Positions 1-10,857 of a stretch of DNA of 64,000 nucleotides are shown piece by piece; position 1 is the first letter of the stretch, and each line of letters begins with the position of its first letter. The stretch covers positions 1,116,001 through 1,180,000 of the forward strand of contig NZ_CP049143.1 in the NCBI RefSeq assembly GCF_011044495.1. The letters are read 5' to 3'. This DNA is from Roseimicrobium sp. ORNL1. GTDB lineage: Bacteria > Verrucomicrobiota > Verrucomicrobiia > Verrucomicrobiales > Verrucomicrobiaceae. Both the position numbers and the translations under genes were made by a program. The notes beneath the pieces were generated by a model. It saw nothing but the letters and a program-made list of their open reading frames with translations. It had not been told where the DNA came from and made no database searches.

Positions 1-777
1 TTCGATCTCGCGATTGAAGATCTCCTTGGGATCCTTCACGCCGTCGCGGGTGAGGTACTTGCCCTCGGCCACGATGCCCACGCTGGTCATCTGGTCGTGC
101 TGCGGGATGTGCCAGAACCAGCCCTTGTCCGGCACATAGGCCACCGTGGTATCGCCTTCATCGATGCCTTCGCCGCGACGCGAGCCCTTGTAGTAGGTCC
201 ACACGGCGATCTTGTTGAGGTAAGGGTCGTTCATGCGCCAGCCACGCTTGTTGGAGGTGAAGGCCTCCTTGCCGGTGCAGTCGAGTGTGATGGGCGCGCG
301 TAGCTCGTAGGTCTTGCCGCTCTTGTCCGTGGCTTCCACGCCCACGACCGTGTCGCCGTCCATGAGGAGCTTCTTCACGGTGGTTTCCTCGCGTACTTCG
401 GCGCCCTTCTCACGGGCGTTGTCCAGGAGCATCTGGTCAAACTCCGAGCGCAGCACCTGCCATGTCTGGGCGATGGTCTCCCGGTCATAGCGATTGAAGA
501 AGTAGAAGGGCTGCGAGCGCTTCCCATCCGGCTGCACGAAGGTAACGCTGTACTTCTTCACGAAGTGCGACTTCTTCATCTTCGGAATCATGCCGATGCG
601 CTCCAGCGGTTGGAAGGTGAAGGGGATTAGCGATTCACCAATGTGATAGCGCGGAAACTTCTCACGTTCGAGGATGATCACCTTGTGGCCGTACTCGCCG
701 AGAATCGCGGCAGCGCAGGAACCGGCGGGGCCGCCGCCGATGATAATCGCATCATAGTCGTTTGGGTTCTTCTTCAT
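1..777 (-). CDS. FAD-dependent oxidoreductase, geranylgeranyl reductase/halogenase-like (3' truncated)
   Basis: The minus-strand frame opens at the ATG at 777-775 and stays open to base 1, so 259 codons are visible and the C-terminus lies outside the window. The N-terminus has a Rossmann dinucleotide fold with GGGPAGS at residues 14-20, followed by LERE and the PRYHIGES segment. These are typical of the group that includes flavin-dependent halogenases and geranylgeranyl reductases. A later stretch reads DCTGKEA, resembling the second FAD contact. The protein is therefore a soluble flavoprotein monooxygenase or reductase; its substrate cannot be told. It reads in the same direction as, and 57 bases downstream of, an ABC importer, so it may act on the imported compound, but this is inference from position only. 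Confidence 0.8.
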   Translation of the reverse strand, partial: MKKNPNDYDAIIIGGGPAGSCAAAILGEYGHKVIILEREKFPRYHIGESLIPFTFQPLERIGMIPKMKKSHFVKKYSVTFVQPDGKRSQPFYFFNRYDRETIAQTWQVLRSEFDQMLLDNAREKGAEVREETTVKKLLMDGDTVVGVEATDKSGKTYELRAPITLDCTGKEAFTSNKRGWRMNDPYLNKIAVWTYYKGSRRGEGIDEGDTTVAYVPDKGWFWHIPQHDQMTSVGIVAEGKYLTRDGVKDPKEIFNREIE

Positions 778-834
778 AAGGGGCGTGTCGTGTCTGGTGG
801 TGGTAGCGGGTGATTCGAAAAGAAAATGGAAAAC

Positions 835-1668
835 TCAGTGGGACTGCGCCGTGACTCCGCCCTGGGCGTCCATGCCCATGATGGAGAAGATGCGGTCGCG
901 GACGGACAGGTAACGCGCGTCATCGAGGTTTCGTGGACGTGGTAAATCCACAATCACCTCCTCTTTGATCGTGGCCGGCCGGCGGCTCATGACGAGCACG
1001 CGGTCCGCGAGCTGCACGGCCTCCTCGATGTCATGCGTGACGAAGAGAATGGTCCTGCCCTCCTGCTGCCAGATGCGCACGAGATCGGCGCGCATTTTCA
1101 ATCGCGTGAGGAAGTCCAGCGCGCCGAAGGGCTCATCCATGTAGAGCACGTGAGCCTCAGCGGCGAGTGCACGGGCGATCTCCACGCGCTGGCACATGCC
1201 GCCGGAGAGCTCGCGTGGGTACGCTTTCTCAAAGCCGGTGAGCCCGACCATTTCGATGTAGTGGCGCACCTGCTTTTCGCGATGTGCCTTGGGGCGATTC
1301 AGCAGGCCGAAGCCGATGTTGTCCTGCACGGTGAGCCATGGAAAGACGCCATTCTCTTGAAACACAAAGATGCGCGAAGGGTGCGGTCCCTGAACCGGCT
1401 CGCCTTCGACCATCGCCGTGCCCCGGGTTTGTTTGATGAAGCCGCCGAGGACATTCAGCAGCGTGGTCTTCCCACAGCCGCTCGGTCCCACAATGCAGAC
1501 AAACTCACCGGGACGGACGGTGAACTGCACGTTCTCCAGCACATGGACGGACTCCTCCGAGCGTCGGCCGGCATAGGTCATCCACAGATCTTCAACTTTG
1601 ATCACGGGAGCCGTGCTCACGTTGCTACCGCTCTTCGCGCCATCCATCTTGTCCATCGCGGCACTCAT
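835..1668 (-). CDS. ABC transporter ATP-binding protein (nitrate/sulfonate/taurine type)
   Basis: This is a 277-residue ABC ATPase. It shows Walker A GPSGCGKTT (61-69), a Q-loop near FQENGVFPW, the signature LSGGMCQR (153-160), Walker B ending in DEPF (177-180) and a switch histidine in THDIEEA. The order and the DEPFGALD and EEAVQLADRV segments fit the SsuB/TauB/NrtD group. The frame is open further upstream, but the ATG at 1668 is chosen because it overlaps the permease stop (ATGA), which implies translational coupling. It would energise the permease and binding protein encoded just upstream. The substrate is not determined; nitrate, sulfonate or another small organic compound are all possible. 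Confidence 0.92.
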   Translation of the reverse strand: MSAAMDKMDGAKSGSNVSTAPVIKVEDLWMTYAGRRSEESVHVLENVQFTVRPGEFVCIVGPSGCGKTTLLNVLGGFIKQTRGTAMVEGEPVQGPHPSRIFVFQENGVFPWLTVQDNIGFGLLNRPKAHREKQVRHYIEMVGLTGFEKAYPRELSGGMCQRVEIARALAAEAHVLYMDEPFGALDFLTRLKMRADLVRIWQQEGRTILFVTHDIEEAVQLADRVLVMSRRPATIKEEVIVDLPRPRNLDDARYLSVRDRIFSIMGMDAQGGVTAQSH

Positions 1669-2441
1669 CGTTGGCCCACCCCCCAGCGTACTTCGTCGAA
1701 CTTCTCCAGGCGCCGCATGAGCAGGTCGAGTCCAAGGCCGATCAATCCAATCATCACCATGCCCGCGACCACGAGGTCGTAACGCTTGCCCGCGTTGCGC
1801 GCGTCGATGATCAAATACCCGAGCCCACCGCCCTGGGTGGCAATCATCTCCGCGGCCACCACCACCAGCCACGCAATCCCCAGCGCGATGCGCAGGCCCG
1901 TGATGATCTGCGGCAGCGTGGCAGGAAGAATGACGCGACGGAAAAGTTGGATGCCGCTGAGGCCGAAGTTCTGCGCGGCACGAAGGTAGACCAGTTGCAT
2001 GTTTCGCACTGCTGCCGTGGACGCCACCACGATGGGAAAGAGGCTGGCGAGGAAGATGAGAAACACCGGCGCGGAGTCATGCGTGCCAAACCACAGGATG
2101 GCCACCGGGATCCACGCAATCGGCGAGATGGGGCGCAGTATCTGGATGATCGGATTGATGGCCATGAACGCGCGGTCAAACCATCCGAGCGCCAGCCCCA
2201 GCGGCACACCGACGAGGATGGCCAGCACGAAGCCCCACGTGACGCGGAAGAGCGAGGCGACAATGTATTTCACCAGCAGCCCGTGGCTCGCCAGTTCGCC
2301 AATGCCCATGACCACCGCCCACGGCGTGGGGAAGATGGTGGTGCCGGAGATCACCACAGACACATGCCACACACCGAGCAAAATCGCGGCAACGAGCAGA
2401 GGCAGGCCAAAGCGCGCCAGCAGGGAGTGCTTGTCTCTCAT
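1665..2441 (-). CDS. ABC transporter permease (BinPDT / SsuC-NrtB family)
   Basis: This is a 258-residue integral membrane permease with about six hydrophobic helices. The segment running from RAAQNFGLSG through RRVILPATLPQI to GLRIALG is the cytoplasmic EAA-type loop that contacts the ATPase, as in SsuC, TauC and NrtB. The start is placed at the ATG at 2441 because it overlaps the stop of the binding-protein gene as ATGA; an in-frame start eight codons earlier exists but would overlap more. Its own stop overlaps the ATPase start in the same way. The three genes 3478-835 therefore form a tightly coupled binding protein, permease and ATPase operon. Confidence 0.92.
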   Translation of the reverse strand: MRDKHSLLARFGLPLLVAAILLGVWHVSVVISGTTIFPTPWAVVMGIGELASHGLLVKYIVASLFRVTWGFVLAILVGVPLGLALGWFDRAFMAINPIIQILRPISPIAWIPVAILWFGTHDSAPVFLIFLASLFPIVVASTAAVRNMQLVYLRAAQNFGLSGIQLFRRVILPATLPQIITGLRIALGIAWLVVVAAEMIATQGGGLGYLIIDARNAGKRYDLVVAGMVMIGLIGLGLDLLMRRLEKFDEVRWGVGQR

Positions 2442-3478
2442 CGTTGCACCCCCTTGTAGTCCCAAGCTTTCACCTGTGTGTCATCCGTAACAAACGACGG
2501 ATCCGCATAGTCTTCGAAGCGAGCCGTGCCCTTCAAGATGCCGCCTTCCTGACCGAGCGCTTCGATCTCCTCCAGATCTTTGCGGACGAGATTGAGGTTG
2601 GTATACTTCACCCGATCCGGTGGCTTGCTCAGCACGAACTTCAGCAGTTCGGGATTCTGGTTGTAGTACTTCTTCGCCACCACGTCCCCGGCTTCCATGC
2701 GGTTGTCCATGCTGCTGTCCAGCCACTTGCCGCTCTTCGCGATGCCATCCACCAGCGCCTGCACTTCTTCGCGGCGATTCTTGATGGCATCCTCATGCAC
2801 GGCGAGCACGCAGGAGATGAAGTTCGGCCACACATCCTTGGTCAGGTAGAGGATGCGGCCATAGCCATCCATCTCTGTCTGCGCCATGAAAGGTTCGCCG
2901 GATGTCACCGCATCCACTGCGCGCACGCTCAGCGCGGCAGGCATATCGGGCGGTGGCATTTCCACCAGCTTCACATCACTGATGGACATGCCGCGATCCT
3001 TCAGTGCTTTGAAGATGAGGAGCCGCTGATTGGAGAAGCGGCTCGGCACGGCGATGGTCTTCCCTTTCAGGTCTTCAATTTTGAAGATGTTCGAGTCCTT
3101 GTGAACCATCATCGCGGTGCCATCGCGATGGCCCAGATACACCATCTTGATGGGCACACCTTGTTCCCGCAGGGACATGGCCAGAGGCGCGAGGATGAAG
3201 GTGGCGGGCATCTTGTCCGGATGGGAGATGAACATTTCCTTCAACTCCGGAAACCCAGAGAACCGCATCGGCTTGAAGAAGCTCTCGCCTTCCACGTTCT
3301 GATTGATGAAATCCGTGACGGGGCACGTGAGGTGGCACGTCACCGGGATGAAGCCCACGGCAAACTTCTCCTTCTTCGCCTCCGGCTTGCCCCAGTCGAG
3401 ATTCAGCGTCCCGTGGAGCAGCGTGATCGCGGCGATCCAGGCAAGGCCAAAGACGAGCAGGGTGCTTCTCAGGGACAT
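2438..3478 (-). CDS. ABC transporter substrate-binding protein (NMT1/NrtA-like)
   Basis: This is a 346-residue periplasmic binding protein with an N-terminal hydrophobic segment (about residues 5-22) serving as signal or anchor; no lipobox cysteine is seen. The body has the NMT1/SsuA/NrtA arrangement: PATFILAPLAMSL, then GHRDGTAMMV, then an ingress segment LKGKTIAVPSRFSNQ and a domain-2 segment AVDAVTSGEPF. The GHRDGTAMMV stretch resembles nitrate/bicarbonate-type binding proteins more than taurine ones, but this does not fix the ligand. It is the first gene of the importer operon and is transcribed divergently from a LysR regulator 101 bases away, which is the usual arrangement for a ligand-responsive LysR switch. 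Confidence 0.88.
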   Translation of the reverse strand: MSLRSTLLVFGLAWIAAITLLHGTLNLDWGKPEAKKEKFAVGFIPVTCHLTCPVTDFINQNVEGESFFKPMRFSGFPELKEMFISHPDKMPATFILAPLAMSLREQGVPIKMVYLGHRDGTAMMVHKDSNIFKIEDLKGKTIAVPSRFSNQRLLIFKALKDRGMSISDVKLVEMPPPDMPAALSVRAVDAVTSGEPFMAQTEMDGYGRILYLTKDVWPNFISCVLAVHEDAIKNRREEVQALVDGIAKSGKWLDSSMDNRMEAGDVVAKKYYNQNPELLKFVLSKPPDRVKYTNLNLVRKDLEEIEALGQEGGILKGTARFEDYADPSFVTDDTQVKAWDYKGVQR

Positions 3479-3579
3479 GGGTGGAAAGAAAAACGTAGCC
3501 GGGGCCGGTGATAGCGGAAATCCAATCTTGCAATCGCAGTGATGCCGTGATGATCTAAAGCACCCGCCCCGCTTTGCCC
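3479..3579. promoter_or_regulatory. Divergent promoter region between ABC operon and lysR gene
   Basis: These 101 bases separate the divergent starts of the binding-protein gene and the LysR gene, so they must hold both promoters and probably the LysR operator. I could not pick out a convincing -35/-10 pair or a clean T-N11-A box by eye. The call rests on gene arrangement and the known habits of LysR regulators. Confidence 0.5.
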
Positions 3580-4506
3580 ATGGAACTCCGCCTCCTCCGC
3601 TATTTCCAAGCCGTGGCAGAGGAACTCAGCTTCTCCAAAGCCGCCCAGAAACTGCGCATCGCCCAGCCCGCCCTCAGCCGCGCCGTGCGGGAACTGGAGC
3701 AGGAACTCGGCGCCGACCTCCTCACGCGCAATAAACGCAGCGTGAAGCTCACCCCCGCCGGCTCCGTGTTGTTGAACGAAACCGGCATCATCCTCGGCCT
3801 GTGCGATGAAGCCGTGCGGAAGGTCCACCGCACCGTGAAGGGGCAGGAGGGGGAACTGCGCCTGGGCTACATTGGCCCACCCACTCAGCCCTTCCTCACG
3901 GAACTGCTCAAGGAATACCGCCAGCGCCATCCACGCGTTACCGTGGTCTTGGAAGAGCGCACCCCCGAGCGCGTGTGGGAGATGGTGTCCAAAGACCGGC
4001 TGGACATCGGCCTGACCCGCCCGGTGGCCGCCGGGGAGCGCATTGGGTTGCAGACCCTCCGCCTGCGCCGCGAGGCCATGTGTGCCGTGGTGCCGCGCGC
4101 GCATGAGCTGGCCAAAGTGGCCAAGGTGACGTGGAAGATGTTGCAGGCCCTGCCGCTCATCACCCTGGCCCGGCGCGAGGGCGTGGGCCTCTACGATGCG
4201 GTCATGCTCGGCTGTCACAAGGCTGGCTTCGCTCCGAGACTCTCCCACACCCCGAGTATTGTCAGCACGGTGCTCACCTATGTGGAGGCAGGTGCCGGTG
4301 TGGGTGTGGTGCCGGAGAGCATCAGCGCCTTCAACAACAGCAGTGATCTCATTTTCAAGCCACTCCACCCTGTGCAGCCGGTGGAACTCGTCATGGTATG
4401 GAATGCGGACCAGAACAATCCTGCCGCTCATGCATTCCGCACGCTGATGACTGACTGGCTGGCGCGCAAGAATGGCAAACAACCTCTGGTGCCTGCCGGG
4501 CGTTGA
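3580..4506 (+). CDS. LysR-family transcriptional regulator
   Basis: This is a 308-residue protein of standard LysR length. Residues 1-60 form the winged helix-turn-helix: MELRLLRYFQAVAEELSF, then KAAQKLRIAQPALSRAVREL. The rest is the type-2 periplasmic-binding effector domain (GELRLGYIGPP, then RLDIGLTRP, then GVGVVPESI). The ATG at 3580 is chosen over a TTG two codons earlier because LysR proteins usually begin right at the MELRxLRYF segment. It is divergent from the ABC operon and is probably its activator or repressor. The next gene starts three bases after its stop, so it may also be co-transcribed with the U32 protein. Confidence 0.93.
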   Translation: MELRLLRYFQAVAEELSFSKAAQKLRIAQPALSRAVRELEQELGADLLTRNKRSVKLTPAGSVLLNETGIILGLCDEAVRKVHRTVKGQEGELRLGYIGPPTQPFLTELLKEYRQRHPRVTVVLEERTPERVWEMVSKDRLDIGLTRPVAAGERIGLQTLRLRREAMCAVVPRAHELAKVAKVTWKMLQALPLITLARREGVGLYDAVMLGCHKAGFAPRLSHTPSIVSTVLTYVEAGAGVGVVPESISAFNNSSDLIFKPLHPVQPVELVMVWNADQNNPAAHAFRTLMTDWLARKNGKQPLVPAGR

Positions 4507-4509
4507 AGT

Positions 4510-7029
<2,520 letters not shown>

Positions 7030-7154
7030 TCATTGGCGCTGCCATTACTGCTGAGCCCTGGGAGCGCTGGCCTCCGGCCGGCGTTGTGAGCGCCCCTTCC
7101 CCTCAGACATTGGACAGATAAGCACCTTGGCAAAAAAGGCTTCGCCAAAGTGGC

Positions 7155-7174
7155 TCACGCTGCCCCCAGCGTGA
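7155..7174. other. Perfect 8-bp hairpin downstream of the U32 gene
   Basis: TCACGCTG and CAGCGTGA pair around a CCCC loop. No T-run follows on either strand, so it is not a classic intrinsic terminator. It lies in the 295-base gap between the U32 gene and the L,D-transpeptidase gene, where nothing else could be recognised. Confidence 0.5.
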
Positions 7175-7324
7175 ACCGTGGCAGGATCCCTGATGTCGCT
7201 CTCGCCCTTGCGACACAAATAGGAGTGGGAGTTGCAGAAGATGCTGCGAATCGGCCTGTAACAATGCAGATCACAGCCGGTGATTTTCCCTGCATCATTG
7301 CAGACTATTTGTATGATGGGACCA

Positions 7325-7840
7325 ATGGTGAAGAAAGCATTTGCGGCATGTGTGATCACTCTCGTGGCGGTGCTGACATGGGCAAACTGGCCAGGCACGC
7401 CCTTGCCAACGGGCGTGAATGCGGATCGCGTCGTGGTGGTGAAGAGCAGCCGGGAGCTTATCCTGTTTCGCGAATCCAAGGTCTTGAAGCGTTACCGCGT
7501 TTCGCTCGGGCGAGTGCCAATCGGACCGAAGGAACGAGAAGGCGACGGGAAGACCCCCGAGGGAGTCTATCGGATCACGGAGCACAAGCGCGACAGCACG
7601 TGTCATTTGGCCCTGCGCATTTCTTATCCCGGAGCCAAGGATATCCAGCGGGCTAAGGCCGCGGGAGTCAGTCCCGGCTCTGACATTATGGTGCACGGGA
7701 TTCGGAACGGTTGGGGTTTCTTGGGGCGGTCGCATCGATTTACAGACTGGACCGCCGGATGTGTCGCCGTCACCAATCCAGAAATTCGAGAGATCCTATC
7801 TGCGGTGCCGGTTGGCACGGTAATAGAAATCCGTGAGTGA
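7325..7840 (+). CDS. L,D-transpeptidase (YkuD-like) family protein
   Basis: This is a 171-residue protein with an N-terminal hydrophobic segment (MVKKAFAACVITLVAVLTW) acting as signal or anchor, so it acts in the periplasm. The YkuD domain starts at VVVVKSSRELILF and has the catalytic pattern HG (about residue 126), then TDWTAGCVAVTN with the presumed nucleophile cysteine. The more common form is SHGC; the TAGC variant belongs to the YafK-like branch of the family. L,D-transpeptidases make 3-3 peptidoglycan crosslinks or attach lipoproteins. Which of these applies here is unknown. The ATG at 7325 is preferred because it puts the hydrophobic segment at the very N-terminus; an upstream in-frame start at 7280 is possible. 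Confidence 0.8.
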   Translation: MVKKAFAACVITLVAVLTWANWPGTPLPTGVNADRVVVVKSSRELILFRESKVLKRYRVSLGRVPIGPKEREGDGKTPEGVYRITEHKRDSTCHLALRISYPGAKDIQRAKAAGVSPGSDIMVHGIRNGWGFLGRSHRFTDWTAGCVAVTNPEIREILSAVPVGTVIEIRE

Positions 7841-7918
7841 CCGGGCTCTCGTGCTTTGGTAGCCTCGCCACCTCGCGCGATCGGGTCTTCGACTTGGGAT
7901 CGACTCGCCAAGAAACTC

Positions 7919-8776
7919 ATGCATCTCAAATCCCTTGCGCATTCCCTGAGTATCGCCGCCTTCGCCTGCCTGTGCAGCTGCGCGACCACCGAAACGATCC
8001 CTCGGGTCGCTGTTCAACCCAACGACTCTGGGATCGAGGTCGGTACGATTCAGAGTCACAGGCCGGGCTGGCTGATCGGGATGGGCGGGGATGTGAATGG
8101 AAAACCGCGTGATCCGGATATTCCTGCACGAACAGTAATCCAGGTGAAGCGGACGAGGTCGATACCCTACAAGGGAGGGTACTTCATCCGGCCATCGGGT
8201 GCTTTGCAGGTAGCCAGCATCGAACATCTTTCGGACTATGATAAGAGAGCGATTGAATCGCTGGGACGCTGGCGAGATCTCTTGAGTTCACCTCACCCCC
8301 TTGGTGATCAGGAGCAGAGGATGCTATATCAAACTCAGCTCTCGGAGATCCCGTGGATGAACGCAGGCAGGTGCTTTCACGGCAAGCTGCGCAAGAGGAC
8401 CTTCCCTTGGGGAGACGCCGTCCTGTTCCTGACGAGTTATGTCCAGGGTTCTACTGGTGGTCCTGTCAGCAACGACATGCTGGTGTTGGTCGTACAGGGG
8501 GTGACGAAAGATGGCAGGTACGCCGTCAATGCGCGTTTCGAGATTCATCACCCGAAACTTCCCGATTCGACATGGGACGAGCGGAGCAAGGGGCGGGCGG
8601 TGTTCTCCATCAATGACGAATGCCAGAATGCCGAGCGCTGGTTGGATGGTCAGCCAGACGATGCATTCTCCCCCACATTTGAGCAGTATGAGCTATTCTT
8701 GAATTCCTTGGAGATATCCCCGGGGCCATCCATTAAGATGGTGAGCAAGGCGGCACTAACGCCTCACTCGCCGTAG
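7919..8776 (+). CDS. Putative lipoprotein of unknown function
   Basis: This is a 285-residue protein. Starting at the ATG at 7919 it has a signal peptide ending in ACLCSC, which fits a lipobox with the lipidated cysteine at about residue 20. An upstream in-frame start exists but would bury the signal. No known domain was recognised in the body, which is rich in polar residues and contains no repeats. It follows the L,D-transpeptidase gene by 78 bases in the same direction. The outer-membrane lipoprotein location is inferred; the function is unknown. Confidence 0.6.
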   Translation: MHLKSLAHSLSIAAFACLCSCATTETIPRVAVQPNDSGIEVGTIQSHRPGWLIGMGGDVNGKPRDPDIPARTVIQVKRTRSIPYKGGYFIRPSGALQVASIEHLSDYDKRAIESLGRWRDLLSSPHPLGDQEQRMLYQTQLSEIPWMNAGRCFHGKLRKRTFPWGDAVLFLTSYVQGSTGGPVSNDMLVLVVQGVTKDGRYAVNARFEIHHPKLPDSTWDERSKGRAVFSINDECQNAERWLDGQPDDAFSPTFEQYELFLNSLEISPGPSIKMVSKAALTPHSP

Positions 8777-8793
8777 TGCGTTCCACCACACCC

Positions 8794-9081
8794 ATGACCG
8801 AAGCACTCGCAGTCAAGACCGGTGCTACCTACGCGGTGACAGACCTCGTAGTGGGTGAGGCACGCCAGGAGTCGTTTGAGCATTCGGGATCGAGCCCAGA
8901 AGGCCGGGTCTATGTTCGTCGCTTCCTCTACATCGCCGACATTTCATTTCGCACTCCTATTTCAAATATCGGAGTCGGGATGTGTGGTGCTATGACACAC
9001 GGAGACGACACTTGGAGAGTGCGCATCACCCACGTGTCGCCGATGATGGATTCGCTGGAGGTGAGAGAGGAGTGGCATTAG
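8794..9081 (+). CDS. Small hypothetical protein
   Basis: This 95-residue protein has no signal peptide or membrane helix and no domain that I recognise. The ATG at 8794 is taken as the start; a GTG at 8776, overlapping the previous stop, is the alternative and would add six residues. It begins shortly after the lipoprotein gene and is probably co-transcribed with it. The sequence alternates hydrophobic and polar residues (VYVRRFLYIADISFRTP), suggesting a mainly beta fold. The 200 bases after it (9082-9280) hold nothing recognisable. Confidence 0.5.
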   Translation: MTEALAVKTGATYAVTDLVVGEARQESFEHSGSSPEGRVYVRRFLYIADISFRTPISNIGVGMCGAMTHGDDTWRVRITHVSPMMDSLEVREEWH

Positions 9082-9280
9082 TAGCGCACCGCATAGAGTT
9101 CCTTGCTTCTCCACCTTCCCCTGAACCACCTGAGGGGATTTCAGAGGTTGAGGCACAATTTTATGACTTGTGAGGCCGGTACCGCCTGACCCCGCTTTGC
9201 TCCGCACTAACCCCTCGGGACATCAGTCGCCATTCAACGCTCTTGCATGCCGGTTCGCTGTGCTCTAGCGACAGGCCGCC

Positions 9281-10129
9281 ATGAGCACGCTTTACGACAA
9301 GAAAGCTGTCAAGATTCTCTTCGATACCCATTGGACCTCAAAAGGCTGGCGCAGCCCGTTTGCTACGGACCCTGCCGACCTCGCTTACGCCATCAGCCAG
9401 GGAGTGATGTTCCCTCCCGTCCTTCTCCCGCACGATGCGACGCTCCAACGGCTGCGGGGGCTGTGCGACTCCATTTCACCGTCGTCCGTGGGTGATGCGT
9501 TTCTCTTCGGCCTTGGGTCGAAAGAGCCCGCCCTGCGTTCTGCTCTGGGCAGCTTCGCCGTGGCCAGATTCCTTCCTGCTCACCCGTTCACCGCTTACCC
9601 GCAGGCTCCCGCCGGTCGTACCACCTTCTGCGGCGACTGCCATCTTTGGCTCACCCCTACTGAGGCCCAGGCTGAGGATCTCAACGTCCTGAACTTCGAG
9701 CGTCTGAAATGGGGTGGTGTCCGGCACACGCGAGTCATGTATCAGGTGTTCGATCTGGAGCAGTTTCGTGCCTTGGCTCCCCGCCAGCCAACCGGGGAAG
9801 ATGTGGCACTTTTCCACCGCATTCTGGCAACCATCCGCACCCTTCCTCCCAATGCCACCGCCGGTCATCTTGAGAAGGCTCTTGCGTCTGCCATCCCTTC
9901 CAACAAAAACGAACGCCGCAGATTGATTGAAGTGCTCTGTTTATGCGGAGTTCTGTCATACCCGGGATACCGCCACTACTTTGACGACACGGTGCCTCCA
10001 AAGGGGCGTCCGTATCGCGACACTGATTGGGGTATCCCCGCCATGTATTGGCGGGCAGAAGACGGATACAGTATCGAGCGTTTGAAGGAATACTTCCCGA
10101 AGTATGTTTCAGAACTCGCGGCGGCCTGA
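9281..10129 (+). CDS. Conserved-looking hypothetical protein
   Basis: This is a 282-residue, apparently cytoplasmic protein opening with YDKKAVKILFDTHW, without signal peptide or membrane segment. It contains CGDCH at about residues 117-121, which matches the c-type heme pattern, but with no export signal covalent heme attachment is unlikely and a zinc site or chance is a better guess. The codon use and length suggest a real gene. I do not recognise the family. The nearest neighbours are also unknown proteins, so context gives no function. Confidence 0.6.
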   Translation: MSTLYDKKAVKILFDTHWTSKGWRSPFATDPADLAYAISQGVMFPPVLLPHDATLQRLRGLCDSISPSSVGDAFLFGLGSKEPALRSALGSFAVARFLPAHPFTAYPQAPAGRTTFCGDCHLWLTPTEAQAEDLNVLNFERLKWGGVRHTRVMYQVFDLEQFRALAPRQPTGEDVALFHRILATIRTLPPNATAGHLEKALASAIPSNKNERRRLIEVLCLCGVLSYPGYRHYFDDTVPPKGRPYRDTDWGIPAMYWRAEDGYSIERLKEYFPKYVSELAAA

Positions 10130-10225
10130 TCATGGCCCTCCGCGACTTCAACTCGCGCTCCAGATGTAGTCCACATCTCTCCTTGGTCGCGTTGCTGAAC
10201 TTGATTCGCCAAGCATCACCCTCAA

Positions 10226-10501
10226 ATGGATCGCAAACCTGTCATCCTGCCAGTCCTGGCCGTAATCGCGCTGATTTACTGCTTGAGTTATGGCGCGCTC
10301 CGCTGGCGAAAGTTCATCGTGATGCGCGAGTACTCCCTCAAGGAGCGCGGTTTGATCGTGAGACATACAGGGCCGGGATTGGACGTTCGCGATGATTGGC
10401 GGGGACGGTTCAAGAACCGCGCGAATCCGATCGTGTTCCAGTGCTTCCGCCCCCTCTGTGCACTGGAGGATCTTGTTCGCGGTGGCAGGGCAATTCCATG
10501 A
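10226..10501 (+). CDS. Small single-pass membrane protein, hypothetical
   Basis: This 91-residue protein has one clear N-terminal hydrophobic helix (PVLAVIALIYCLSYGALRW) followed by a basic segment (RWRKFIVMREYSLKERG) and a polar tail. The positive-inside rule suggests a cytoplasmic C-terminus. There is no recognised family. The ATG at 10226 is the only good start. It could be a chance frame, since its C-terminal part shows no obvious constraint. Confidence 0.4.
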   Translation: MDRKPVILPVLAVIALIYCLSYGALRWRKFIVMREYSLKERGLIVRHTGPGLDVRDDWRGRFKNRANPIVFQCFRPLCALEDLVRGGRAIP

Positions 10502-10857
10502 GTTCTGATAATGCGCCGCAATGGCTGCCGTATGCACCCATAGCCGAGCCCTGAACGGGTGTAGAATCCCAGCATCCGAAGCCTCCCAGTGCGCCGCCCT
10601 TGTCACGAGCGTTGGAAAGACCCTGCAGGCCACTCCCTTCCGCCTCTGTCCGTCAGCACAATCACCCCAGCCTGCACTCAACTTCTGCCAAAACTCTCCT
10701 TTTCCCCGATTCCAAGACACCCCGAAGTCCCTTCGCTCCTCCCTCCCTCCCCACCAACCCCGCCTTCCTGCTCGACTCCACCCCAGGTTCGCGCTAAGAC
10801 GCTGACGACGTTTTCTCCAGTTCTGTTTCCGCTACCCCCTCGCCCTCGTCTCCCGTC
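10502..10857. other. Intergenic region with a pyrimidine-rich stretch
   Basis: No gene was recognised in these 356 bases. From about 10676 to 10857 the plus strand is strongly pyrimidine-biased (long C/T runs such as CTCCTCCCTCCCTCCCC), right up to the murC-murB start. The short open frames here are proline/serine-rich artefacts of that bias. The region must contain the promoter of the murC-murB and nadE genes, but no clear -35/-10 pair stands out. Confidence 0.5.

Noticed and set aside
9281-10129. CGDCH at residues about 117-121 as a c-type heme site
   Set aside because: The protein has no signal peptide or anchor, so it would not meet the cytochrome c maturation machinery; the match is probably chance or a metal site.
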